Positions 36,991 to 47,056 of a stretch of 54,636 bases of DNA are shown piece by piece. The stretch lies in assembly GCA_003833135.1 (NCBI GenBank), contig QZLH01000097.1, forward strand, positions 44,028-98,663, given 5' to 3'. Source of the DNA: Oehlia diaphana (taxonomy: Eukaryota > Glomeromycota > Glomeromycetes > Glomerales > Glomeraceae). Positions within the stretch are counted from its first letter, which is position 1, and each line of letters starts with the position of its first letter. Position numbers and translations under genes: made by a program. A model generated the notes under the pieces. That model was not told the origin of the DNA and searched no databases. It was given only the letters and a program-made list of their open reading frames with translations.

Positions 36991-37430
36991 TCACGGACTT
37001 TTCTTTAAAGTAACATTAATAGCTTCTTTACTTTCGTCTTCAGCAGTGCTTTGTTTACTGATGCTTCCTCTCATAAAATTTACAACCTTATCCTTTATAA
37101 TTTCATATAAATTTAGAATAATTATCATGAAAGAACAAATATGTTTAAAAATTACCTTAATGGTTTCGTAATATTCATGATATTTTCCAAATTTTTCTTT
37201 AAGAATGGCATGAGCGACATCTTGATTTACACAATTATAATTTCCAGAAGCAAGTTCAGGAACTGCACATGCTATATCTTCATCTATAAGTGCAGCTGTA
37301 TTTAAAAATATTTTCAATAAGAAATTGATTAATAAAGTTAAAATAGCACTCGATCCATTTATAGAAGATATAGGATACCGGATCGGGAACCAGCAGTCAT
37401 TGCAGTAATAGGATCAGTATTATCGGCCAT
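36991..37430 (-). CDS. small protein of unknown function (97 aa)
   Basis: I do not recognise this protein. Three exons on the minus strand (37430-37379, 37295-37156, 37092-36991) join in frame to 97 residues: MADNTDPITAMTAGSRS, then AALIDEDIACAVPELASGN and YNCVNQDVAHAILKEKFGKY, ending DKVVNFMRGSISKQSTAEDE and a short basic tail. Two cysteines (IACAV, YNCVN) lie about 16 residues apart; there is no signal peptide or membrane span. The sequence is non-repetitive and protein-like, the start has a normal context and all splice sites are GT-AG. The boundary of exon 3 (acceptor AAAG at 37093) is the weakest. It is divergent from the ASH-domain gene. Confidence 0.6.
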
Positions 37431-37861
37431 GATTTAATTATCTCGTCAGTTAAAATTCGTGATATTATATGAATTTGGCTTTTATATAAGTATAAAAAGA
37501 TTGTTTGTAATGAGTCACCAAAGATTCGATACATTTTATGACATATTATTAGGATTCGTGGATGTCGGCTTTATTTACCGTAAATCTCATACACTGTCAT
37601 AGAAGGTTAATTTTGAATCTTAAATTAACTGTTTAAATTCGGATCGTCTGATTAATCATTGCGTAACTTTCTAACTTTTACAAAACGGGGTTTATTTATC
37701 TGCACAATCCTGATTGTGTTGTATCCTTATAAGCCACCAAGGGAGTGTAACAAGTATAGCACTACATCTGATATAAAAAAAGTGTCGATATGCAATTTCT
37801 TGATCGATTCCTATTTCTTTTTTTTATATATATATATTTTATTTTTTGAGTTTAAGATATA
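37431..37861. promoter_or_regulatory. divergent promoter region
   Basis: A 431-bp spacer between the small unknown gene (-) and the ASH-domain gene (+). It ends in a T-rich/TATATA stretch just before 37862. No gene seen. Confidence 0.5.
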
Positions 37862-39214
37862 ATGGAAGATAGCCAAAGCTTTAATGCGGCGGAATTTTTT
37901 GCCAGTGAACCGAACCTTCCAACTATACTGGAAAGTGATGAGAAGTCAAATATTCTCACATCTTCCCCGACCGACTCTCCTCTAGTTATTCCAGAATCAA
38001 CCAAGCCTAATGTCGAAGAGCCTAAAAGTAATACGACAACGACTTCCAATGAAACGCGACCAAATTCTCCGGATACAGATAAAACAGCAGTTGAAATAGG
38101 AAATGTCTCATCGGAGTCACTTATAACGCCTTCAAAAACTAGTAGTGGGTCAAATACTCCAAGTAGTGAAAAGGGTTCCGGGAGTAGTAATAAAAGATCA
38201 CATTCTACACCTGCTCGTACAGGAATAAATAGTCGTTCGAACACTCCGGACATCAATAGAATATCTCGAAGAAAGAATAGAGAATCCACTTATACTCCAA
38301 CAGGTTCTCGAACAGCTTCTAGAAGTCGTTCAAATACTCCGGATATTTCTAAACGTAAAAATACTACAGGATTTTTACAAAATGATCATCATGAAATGAG
38401 ACCACTTAGAGAACCACTAACTAGCGCAAACTTTATACATATTGGTGTTCCTGGTGAAATCAATTTTCCTTCTGCTAATATACGTGAATTAACGATTGGA
38501 GTTTTTCATATTTTTAATCCAACGGAAAAACAGATCTCTTGGAGTTTAACTGCCGCTGGCAAACCAACGTTTCGTCGTTTAGGTACAGCAACAAATGCAG
38601 CAGTAGAAGTTGAAGATGATATTTTCAAAGTAACTAAACCAAGAGGATTTCTAGGTCCAAAACATGCTGAAAGAGTTGATGTACATTTTTGTCCTTTAGG
38701 TGTTGGATCTTATATGCAAACATTTGTATTAGAAGATGCCTCTGAAGCTGGTACAAATGAGGTTGATTCTGTTAGTATGAAATTTCAAGGAGTCGCTACA
38801 GAAAATACTTTTAGTGCCTTACTACAAAAACATAAACCTCCAAAAAAAGAAGTGAAATTTGAAGTTGAAGGATCTGAAATTAAAATGCCTCCTACGAGAG
38901 TCGGTAAACAAAGATCTATGGGTATTAAAATAACAAACGTTTCAAAAGAGTCAATTAGACTTACTTGTAAAGTTGATACTTCAACTGGCCCTGGAGGTAA
39001 ATTTGTTTTATCTCTTCCGATGAATAGTGTCGTGGTTAAACCCGGAGGTTTCTCTATTATTCCTGTTCGTTTCCAACCAAGAGCGGAAGGTGAAGTTAAA
39101 GGTATCGTCACAATACAATCTATAAATAATGCCGAAATTAAGGTTGATGTCATAGCAAAAGGTGTATTGGAAAATCGTCCAGCTTCTGTGGCTCATAATG
39201 TTCCTCATTCATGA
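37862..39214 (+). CDS. SPD-2/CEP192-type ASH-domain protein
   Basis: An intronless gene of 450 residues. Residues 1-180 are disordered and Ser/Thr/Pro-rich, with two copies of RSNTPDI (near 125 and 157), S-P/T-P sites suited to proline-directed kinases, and basic patches. Two immunoglobulin-like beta domains follow (about 185-310 and 322-435), related to MSP/ASH (ASPM-SPD-2-Hydin) modules. Each shows a strand opening such as INFPSANIRELTIGVFHIFN or IKMPPTRVGKQRSMGIKITN, and the second ends PVRFQPRAEGEVKGIVTIQS. In animals SPD-2/CEP192 builds centrosomes; in fungi related proteins sit at spindle poles or membrane contacts. The role here is unknown. A VAP-type protein is less likely because the FFAT-binding signature and C-terminal membrane anchor are missing. 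Confidence 0.75.
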   Translation: MEDSQSFNAAEFFASEPNLPTILESDEKSNILTSSPTDSPLVIPESTKPNVEEPKSNTTTTSNETRPNSPDTDKTAVEIGNVSSESLITPSKTSSGSNTPSSEKGSGSSNKRSHSTPARTGINSRSNTPDINRISRRKNRESTYTPTGSRTASRSRSNTPDISKRKNTTGFLQNDHHEMRPLREPLTSANFIHIGVPGEINFPSANIRELTIGVFHIFNPTEKQISWSLTAAGKPTFRRLGTATNAAVEVEDDIFKVTKPRGFLGPKHAERVDVHFCPLGVGSYMQTFVLEDASEAGTNEVDSVSMKFQGVATENTFSALLQKHKPPKKEVKFEVEGSEIKMPPTRVGKQRSMGIKITNVSKESIRLTCKVDTSTGPGGKFVLSLPMNSVVVKPGGFSIIPVRFQPRAEGEVKGIVTIQSINNAEIKVDVIAKGVLENRPASVAHNVPHS

Positions 39215-40090
39215 TTTATATTATTCTCACTTTAATCTACTTTAACAGTTAACTATTAGATTCCTAAATAGAACTCTTGTTTTTTTCTAACAGCATTATA
39301 GATTTAGATTGAATGGACAATTTTTTTTTTTCACACTGTAAATTTTTCTCGTCTTGATAAAGTGGACAGGATCCATTTTTTCATAAATTAAATGTATAGT
39401 TTTTCATATATACACATATTTATATATTTTGGTTATTTGCTATTTTCTATATGATTACAAAAAATTCATGAGTGCACCGGATTCACGATATCATTAAATC
39501 ATTCTCTTATTAATATAGAGTTAAAAATCGAGATATAATTTATTAATAATTAATGATTAAATTTCATACTTGAACTAGAATTATAACTTTTCAATCAATA
39601 AAATATACCATTTATAGAAAAAGAGGAAAATCCACCAAATAGAAAGTTATTTAATTTAACAAAATTTTTATAATGATCAAATGCGGAGATAGAATCTTCT
39701 ATTTATTAACACTAAAAATACTAATTTTCATATAACCATACACTTAGCTTTCAAATAATCAATGAATCACAGTATTTTATTCCAGAAAATTGTATTATTA
39801 TATATAAAACTCATTCCTGTATAAATCATGAAATCCATCTATAACATCACCGATGCACGCCTGTAACCACGTATAATTTGTACCTACTCCATCAAGTTGA
39901 TATGTAGGATATTCAGTGATATTGTAGTTCTAATGTTGAAATGATCGAACAATCAATACCGAAGTTGACTAAATAATATTTCGTCAACAAAAATGCGATG
40001 ATAGCAGTTATATATAATGAATCGATTCAAAAATTACATTTGATAATATCTAAGTTTGGCATTAATAATTAAGCTAATTGCATTAATTAA
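39215..40090. other. convergent intergenic spacer, no gene seen
   Basis: The 3' ends of the ASH-domain gene (+) and the chromodomain gene (-) face each other. AT-rich with TATATA runs. No coding frame or clear repeat. Confidence 0.6.
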
Positions 40091-40954
40091 TTAACCTTTC
40101 AAAGAAGAAATACTATTCTGTCTACTTGCACTACTTGCAATATTAGCAAATGGAACATTTTCAATCTTATAACCCTCACCAACTTCAATGAGACCTCGTC
40201 TAAGAATATATTTTTCATAAATCTCATAATCAAATTTTTTACTTGTTTCGTAAGCTTCTTTAATAGATGACCTCCATTTTTCATGCTTTAAATCGGACTC
40301 TGATTTCGAATCAAAATCAGCATCTTTAATTAAACTAAAAAAACTATCTAACGCTTCAGTACAATTATCAAGATTTTCACGCGGTTCCCATCTAAAAAAT
40401 TAACGTGAATTAATAATCAATTTTGTGATTATATAAGTAAATCGAACGATTTACTCACGTAGGTTTGGTATAACCTTTCCATTGAACTAGAAACATTTCA
40501 CGACCCTATGATAAAAAAAAAAAGGCAATAGAGAATTAACAACATAATGATATTTTATAGTAATAGTTCAAAAGAATTTTTTTTCTTTACATTTTCAAAT
40601 TTTTTTTGAATTATGGAATCAACTTCATAAGTTTCTATTTGACCATGTCTATGCCTTGAAAAGTCATCAATTTCCACTTCTTCTTCGGTTTCTTCAATTT
40701 CAACTTCGGGTACCGTCATTTCAACATCTTCATCTTCTTCATCTTCTTCTAATTCTTCATCCACTTCAAATTCTCTTTCATATTCATCTTCCATATCTTC
40801 ATCCTCATCATCTTCTTGATTTGATGGGTCATAAGTCGATTCGTCCCATGTTTTTGATCTTTTACCTACAATAAAAAAGAAAAATCAATAAATAGAGATT
40901 TTTCAGATTTATGAATCATTGTTTATTACCTCTTCGGGGTCTTTTAGAGCTCAT
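40091..40954 (-). CDS. chromodomain protein
   Basis: A probable reader of methylated histone lysine in the nucleus. Four exons (40954-40930, 40865-40591, 40505-40459, 40391-40091) encode 215 residues. A basic start (MSSKRPRRGKRSK) is followed by a very acidic tract (about residues 20-75, E/D runs). The chromodomain spans about 88-130: YEVDSIIQKKFEN, then GREMFLVQWKGYTKPTWEP and ENLDN. The three aromatic-cage positions (Tyr88, the Trp of VQWKGY, and the Trp of TWEP one turn on) are present. Small exons of 25 and 47 nt hide the domain from simple ORF finding. The C-terminal half has helical segments but no recognisable chromoshadow motif, so HP1 identity is uncertain. Confidence 0.85.
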
Positions 40955-42205
40955 AATTTAATTATCATAAAGAATTTATTTTATTAAACAAAAAAGAAAA
41001 AACTGTTTTCAGTTCGAACTAAATAAACATTTTTTTAAAAGCACGTGATATGTAGTGTCGATCACGATCACGAGAACATAAACAAAATGTCATCTAACCA
41101 TAATCAAAAACGACGGGATGATATTAATAAAATGAAAACATTTTTTTTCTTACAGAAATGTTTCTTGTTAATTTCAAGATCAGGATCTAAACTTAATTAA
41201 TAAAACAAGTTTTTTAAACCATATCACGTAAAAAATGATAAAAATAAGGGATCAAGAAATGTTTTCAATTATAAAAACCTAAATATTTTGTATTAAGAAA
41301 TTTCTGATAATTTGAAAAGTCTATCATGTGATTTTATAGCGGGAAGTTAAAAATGTTTATCACTTAACAGTTAAAATATGCAAGTATTAAAAACTTTCTT
41401 AATATGCGTCATGTGGACTTGCAGTGGAGAATTTATACAAACCTTAACAAAATGAATTTGTTATAATACACAATTTGGGATTATTATACTCAGGAATAAT
41501 GAATGACAAAAATAGATTTGAACGTACAGCATTGACATGCTCCGTATAATGCTTTACGCGAAATTTTGAAAAGATTAAATAATTAATAAATTTCTCTAAC
41601 CTTAAGTTTGATATCATAATTTGCATAATTTGCATTAATATCGATACAATTATTATATATTTTTTTCTTCCAAGTGTTAAACAGTAAATTATTGATCACT
41701 ATGCATCAATTTTTTTAAACTCACATACTCAAATTTACGTCACCCTTAAACATATATTACAATAATAATAATACTAAAGAACGATTGATGAATTGATGGG
41801 ACGTTAAAAAAGAAAATATTACCAAAGATACCTGTAATTTAACGAATAATATATTTAAACATAATAATTATTATTATTTTTTTTTTTAATTCCGTAAAAT
41901 TGGACCTATAATTCTCTTTATATAAATTTATTACCTTTCTCCTCTCTGAATTTGAAAAATTCAACTTTTTCTGGTGGAAGGAGTCAACAATCTTCTTTTA
42001 TCACGTGGCTTATAGTGATTTAATATAACAAGCTAAAGAATCGCAATTTTGAGTATCAACAGTTATTGTAGTTATTGTAGTTATTGTGAGTTTATTTAGT
42101 TTTATTACGAGTCTAATTTATAATTACAGAACAAAAAAAAAAAGTTTCCTTGTTCTGATTATACATTCTTTTTCTATATTGCTTAGATTTTTTTAACTTT
42201 AACGA
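40955..42205. promoter_or_regulatory. divergent promoter region chromodomain gene / GATA factor
   Basis: A 1.25-kb spacer between two head-to-head regulatory genes. CACGTGAT-type sites occur near 41042 and 42002, and ATAGTTGTAGT-like TTATTGTAG repeats lie at 42062-42088 just before the GATA gene. No coding frame supported. Confidence 0.5.
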
Positions 42206-43521
42206 ATGTCGAGAAATAAAGAATATTTAGAAACGGTAGAAGAGACAAAAAATACGTCGAATGAATTTAACGGCTATAAAATCAAATATCAGCGATATAC
42301 GCGGAATCAAGACAATTTCGTAACTTCTCCCGTTAACACTGTCAAAACCGTTAAGGCTGTTAAGGGTTTCTCACCTATATCCGATTCTTCTTCAACTGTT
42401 GAAGGAATCACTTACAAGATTCCAAACGTTCCAACTGAAGAACAAAATATGTCCTATAAACCAATCAAAGGATATTTTGAACAAAATAATAATGAAATTA
42501 ATTTAAATGAAAGGGCATATTATCCAAACTTTTATCAATATATTCCTACCTTATCGAGTAACAATGGAAACGGAAATCAAAATTATTCCTTGAATAATCC
42601 CGATTATGTAATGGCCTTTCCTTCAAATTCAACCTCCAGAATTGATCCAAGCTTATTGAATTATCATAATAACATGACAATGCATTACGTTCAACCTTAT
42701 ACATCATCTTTACCTGTTGGGAATAATCCAGTTTCAAATTGTCAGGCATTGTATTGGAATGAAGAAGCTGTACAAACACAAACGGCTTGCCATATACCAT
42801 CTTACTATGGAACAATTTCTGGAAGCACACCTGCTTTGGGATATGAAAATTTGACGCAGCAGATATTTGGAGAAAATCATGTGTCCAATGCTCCATTAGT
42901 CACGAGAGATTATATGATCTTGGCAGAAGCACATCCTAATAAGGGGAAGAAAAAAAGAGGTAGAAAACCAGAATCTGATTATTCACATACGTTTCCTTCC
43001 TTGTCATCTCCCACTTCTACCGATGAAATTTGTCAGGGTGAGATCGCTCATTGTTCAAATTGTGGAGTATTCGATACTCCTGCTTGGAGACGTGATTTGT
43101 ATGGAATCGCTTTGCTATGTAATGCTTGTGGACTTTAGTAGGTTTAAATTTCAAAATTTCTATATAACCAATTTATTATAATACATAATAATTTATAACG
43201 TAATGTATAAATTATTATATTTATTAAAAGTTTAAAAAACAAAGGAGTTCATCGTCCGACAGAAATTGCTCCGGACGGAACCATCCGTCTTATGCGATCA
43301 CAACGTCCAGAACAAGAATTCGCGTGTTACAATTGCGGTACACGTAATTCTCCTTGTTGGAGAGGACTGGAAGGTCAAAAACTTTGTAAGTTCCTCACTT
43401 TGTAAGTTTTTTATATTATGAATGTCATAATGCATATTTTTAAATTTACATACTTTCGTAATATTAATTTCGTGTATTTTTGATACCATAAGGTAATAAA
43501 TGTGGACTACTTTTAAAATAA
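42206..43521 (+). CDS. double GATA zinc-finger transcription factor
   Basis: A nuclear DNA-binding regulator. Three exons (42206-43137, 43231-43385, 43493-43521) encode 371 residues. A long low-complexity Asn/Ser/Tyr-rich N-terminal region (about 1-245) is followed by a basic GKKKRGRKPE patch that may be an NLS or AT-hook. Finger 1 is CSNCGVFDTPAWRRDLYG then CNACGLYLKNKGVHRP (18-residue loop). Finger 2 is CYNCGTRNSPCWRGLEGQK then CNKCGLLLK (16-residue loop). Introns interrupt both fingers. The frame stops directly after GLLLK; the sequence past the stop would read NGYARPLSS, which resembles the normal GATA tail (see findings). Related Glomeromycete and other fungal factors govern nitrogen or light responses; the target here is unknown. 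Confidence 0.85.
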
Positions 43522-44183
43522 AATGGATATGCACGACCTCTAAGTTCACCTTCAATCGTAATGTATCATTCTCGAAAATCTTCTAACCCCTGCTGAATTG
43601 CGAGATTTTAAAATTTCCGTGTTATTTACAGACATAGTAAACTATTGTATATAATAATTCGATTTCTCCAATCATTTTTTCTTTACATGTCCGGAGATGT
43701 GTAATATATGAACTGTATTATTCCGACATATATAATATTGAAAAAAAGAATTCTTTGATTAATATTTTATTGTATTGTTGTATTATTTTATTTACTGGAT
43801 AGTTTATTAAGGACTAAAACTGAAGTTACATCTTTTCAGTTATTTTAAGAAAATAATTTGTATAGTTTTCAAAAGTCAATTAAATAAATATATTTACATT
43901 TTTTCATCATAACATTATATCACATGAGATGTGAATACTCCACGCAATTTATGTAGTACGATATTGTGGCTGCTGGGTTGAAATCGTGGAAATATAAATA
44001 GAATATTTATTGGATTTACTTTTTTGGAACTGATTTTTTTGGTAATTTCGTAATGTGATTTGATTGGAAGTTTTATTGCAAATTTTTCAGAACTTGACAT
44101 ATATATAAATAAATGCACTTATGCGGTATTTTGAGATAAACCTTTTTTTTGATCTTAAAATATTTGAGACGATTCTAATTAAA
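43522..44183. other. intergenic, no gene seen
   Basis: Spacer between the GATA gene and the YTP1-like gene, both on the plus strand. The in-frame ATG at 44121 lies 63 nt upstream of the chosen YTP1-like start and would place the signal peptide internally. Confidence 0.5.
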
Positions 44184-45976
44184 ATGACTCTATCAAAGTT
44201 TATTGTTTCTTCTATAACCCTTTCACTTTTGTCAAGGAACGTTTATGCACATCCTCACGAAATTTTGAGTGTTGGTGCAACTAATGATCCTATTGACGGA
44301 ACCTTATGGACGCATATACTTTTTATGTTTTTAGCGTTTGGGATAATATTCCCAACAGGTATGAAAATATATTTAAAGAAAAAAATAAAAACTTTGTTTT
44401 AATTGATCCAAACAATAACCATTAATTTAAATTTAAAAAGGTATGGTTTTGGGAATTAGTAAATCTAGGTGGCATGTTCCCGTTCAAATATCAGGAGCAG
44501 TATTAGTATTGATTGGCTTTATCCTTGGTCATGCTCATGGAGGAAGAGAATTTAGTGGGGATAATGTTCATAGTGCTTTTGGTTCGACTGTTATCTTTAC
44601 TTTGACCTGTCAAATTATTCTTGGTATATACTTAAAATTACATTTAGAAAAAGGGTTTAATAAACGAATTAGACCAATTGCTGTTAAATTCCATCAGATC
44701 ATTGGAATAATTGTACCTTTTATTGGTTACATACAAATGGTATTCGGGGTTATAACTGCAGTTGGATGGTGTCGGTGAGTAGAAATTTTTTGTGTTATAA
44801 AATCGAAATATTTTTATTAACAAATTTTATTTTATTTATTTTTTTTTTTAAAAAAAAAAATTAATAGAGACGACCATATAGGTCAATGTCTTGCACATTT
44901 TATTATGGGATCTTCATTTATTGGTTATGGTATCTTGTTGATATTGTCCTTAAGGTTTGGAAGTGAATGGCTTCGAAGCAAGGGTAAATCACAAGATTAT
45001 TTTGATAGTTGCATGATTACAGTTTGGGGATTCGTAAACACATGGACAGAACACAGGTTTGTATTTAAATATATTAATTTTATAATAATATCTTTTACTC
45101 ACGATAAATTCTTTTATTGCATCTGATTTGTTTCTTAGATGGAACTCAGTAAGTGTTTAATGTAAATAATCAACTTTATTATTACAATATTTTTTAAATT
45201 TATCTTTTTTTTTCTTTTTTTATAAAGCCATGGTCCCATAAAGATTATCAACATACTTCACTTGGAATAATGTGGTGGGCTGGTGGCATGGTTGGAATTT
45301 ATCTCTCAAGAAATGGAAAGAGAAGCATCATCCCAGGACTCATAATCTTTTTTACCGGTTTCGCCATGAGTGCTCATGGCCAAGCATCGGAAACATCCAC
45401 CAAACTTCATGCAAATTTTGGTTATGCGTTAATGAGTGCAGGATTGGCGAGAATAGTTGAAGTTTGCTTTTTTGCAAAAGATAATGGACCAATCAAGATT
45501 TTCCAACAATTGCCTCCATACGTAAATATAATAATTCATTTAATGTTCTTTAAAGGTGGTTATGCCAAAATATTAATAAAATTTTTTTATGCCATAAAAA
45601 GCTTTTGATTCTCTCCGGTTTGTTGTTCATGGGAGCGAATGAGGAGCAAATCTACTATTTGGATGCTGAAATCATTGATCCATATTCTTATAGTTTAATT
45701 CACGTCGCAATTTCTTTTCTTATGTTCCTTGGTGTCAATTTACTTATTGATCTTTATTGGAGATCAGGAAAAAATGATGGCGAACCTGACTATGAAAAAT
45801 ATGATAAATTAACTAATAATCATAATACACTTCCACTTAATAATTCAATGTCACAAACTGGACGTACCGTTTTGAATACAAATCAAGATTCTCCAACATC
45901 AAATAATTATGAATTTAATTCACTCTTAGTGCATAATAATCAGTTTGATGATGATGATGATGATGTTGAAAAATAA
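44184..45976 (+). CDS. YTP1/DUF2427 multi-spanning membrane protein
   Basis: A fungal polytopic membrane protein of the YTP1 family, of unknown function. The N-terminal DUF2427 part resembles cytochrome b561-type helices. Six exons (44184-44358, 44441-44774, 44868-45056, 45139-45148, 45228-45521, 45602-45976) encode 458 residues. A signal peptide ends at about residue 22 (VYA before HPHE). About 9-10 hydrophobic helices follow. Conserved histidines include GHAHGG, FHQIIGI and WTEHR, then [19 protein letters not shown]. Exon 4 is only 10 nt and supplies R-W-N-S within TEHRWNSPWSHKD, which matches the usual TEHRW-x-x-WS-KD block. The C-terminus is hydrophilic and ends in six Asp. The ATG at 44184 is preferred over 44121 because it begins the signal peptide. 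Confidence 0.88.
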
Positions 45977-47056
45977 ATTATGTATAATAGAATTAATTAT
46001 ATGACACAAAAATAATTTTTAGACTTCAATACTTATTTTATTAATATATGTAAAGGATTTTTTTTTTTTTTTTATACGTAATTAATATTTATGAAAAAAA
46101 AAGAACTAATAAAGAAATAATTAAATCAATTTAAGAAATTATTTTAAATGATCTTCGATATTGTTGGTTTTTTTTTTTTTGAGGGGTTAAAGTTAACGTT
46201 TCACGACTTTGATATATGAAAAAAAGGAGTCATTCGATATTTTTAGTTAACAAGATATTCAAGATATTTTGATTTAGTTATAAAATCCGAATTTAAAATA
46301 TTAATTTGTTGGTTTCAGTGTATCAATTCATATTGATAATCCTTAACCGAAGTAACTTCTTTCAAAAAAAAATTATGAAAATCTACTTTCAATTTTGATC
46401 AAATTCTGTGTCTGTTAACTTTTTTCAATATTTATTTTTTTTTTAAAATTGTCACATAAATAAATACGCGCCATGTGGAAGATCATTTCTTGGCATTCGT
46501 TACTACTATATCATGTAATAATTAAATTTTTTTATAATTCATCATTTTAAGAATAAATATACCAATTAAAACTAATTTATAATAATCAAACTGGAACATG
46601 CCAAGACATCTTACACTATACCAAATTTAGCCTGCCATGCCGCTATTGGATTTTCGTGTCCGTCCGTCAAGTGTTACCTTTTTTATTTCTATTCTTTGAG
46701 GAGAACACTGTATGCATTTGAATTCTGTGATATGTTGTTTACTTGGATTGCCACGCATTTTATTTTGTAAGATAAGTATTCAATTACACAAATAGTGTTT
46801 TTATATAATATAAAAATAATAGTCAATGAAATAATAAATACTAATTTTCAAATTACTGTACAATTCAATGATGAGATATTTTTATTTTTTTAAAAAAAAA
46901 CGGATAAATAAAAGTAGATAATAAAATTTAAATTACTAAATTATTGTTTATATTACTAAAAAAAGAAAATCCTAAGAATGAATTATCAATTAATAAAAAT
47001 TTTTTTCTTTTTTTTTTAAAAAAAAAAATAAAATTATAATAAAGAATATAATAATT
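45977..47056. other. convergent intergenic spacer with repeat copy
   Basis: The 3' ends of the YTP1-like gene (+) and the kinesin (-) face each other. It contains the first copy of the 93-bp direct repeat (46121-46213), a CACGC/CATGTGG stretch at about 46470, a less AT-rich patch at 46610-46700 and long A/T runs before the kinesin stop. No gene seen. Confidence 0.6.
46121..46213. repeat. 93-bp direct repeat, copy 1
   Basis: Begins TTAAATCAATTTAAGAAATT and ends GTTTCACGACTTTGAT. It is identical to 54544-54636 except for two substitutions (at about 46135 and 46163); even the 13-base T-run has the same length. Confidence 0.95.

Noticed and set aside
42546..42896. 116-codon minus-strand frame
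   Set aside because: Antisense shadow of the GATA gene's low-complexity N-terminus.
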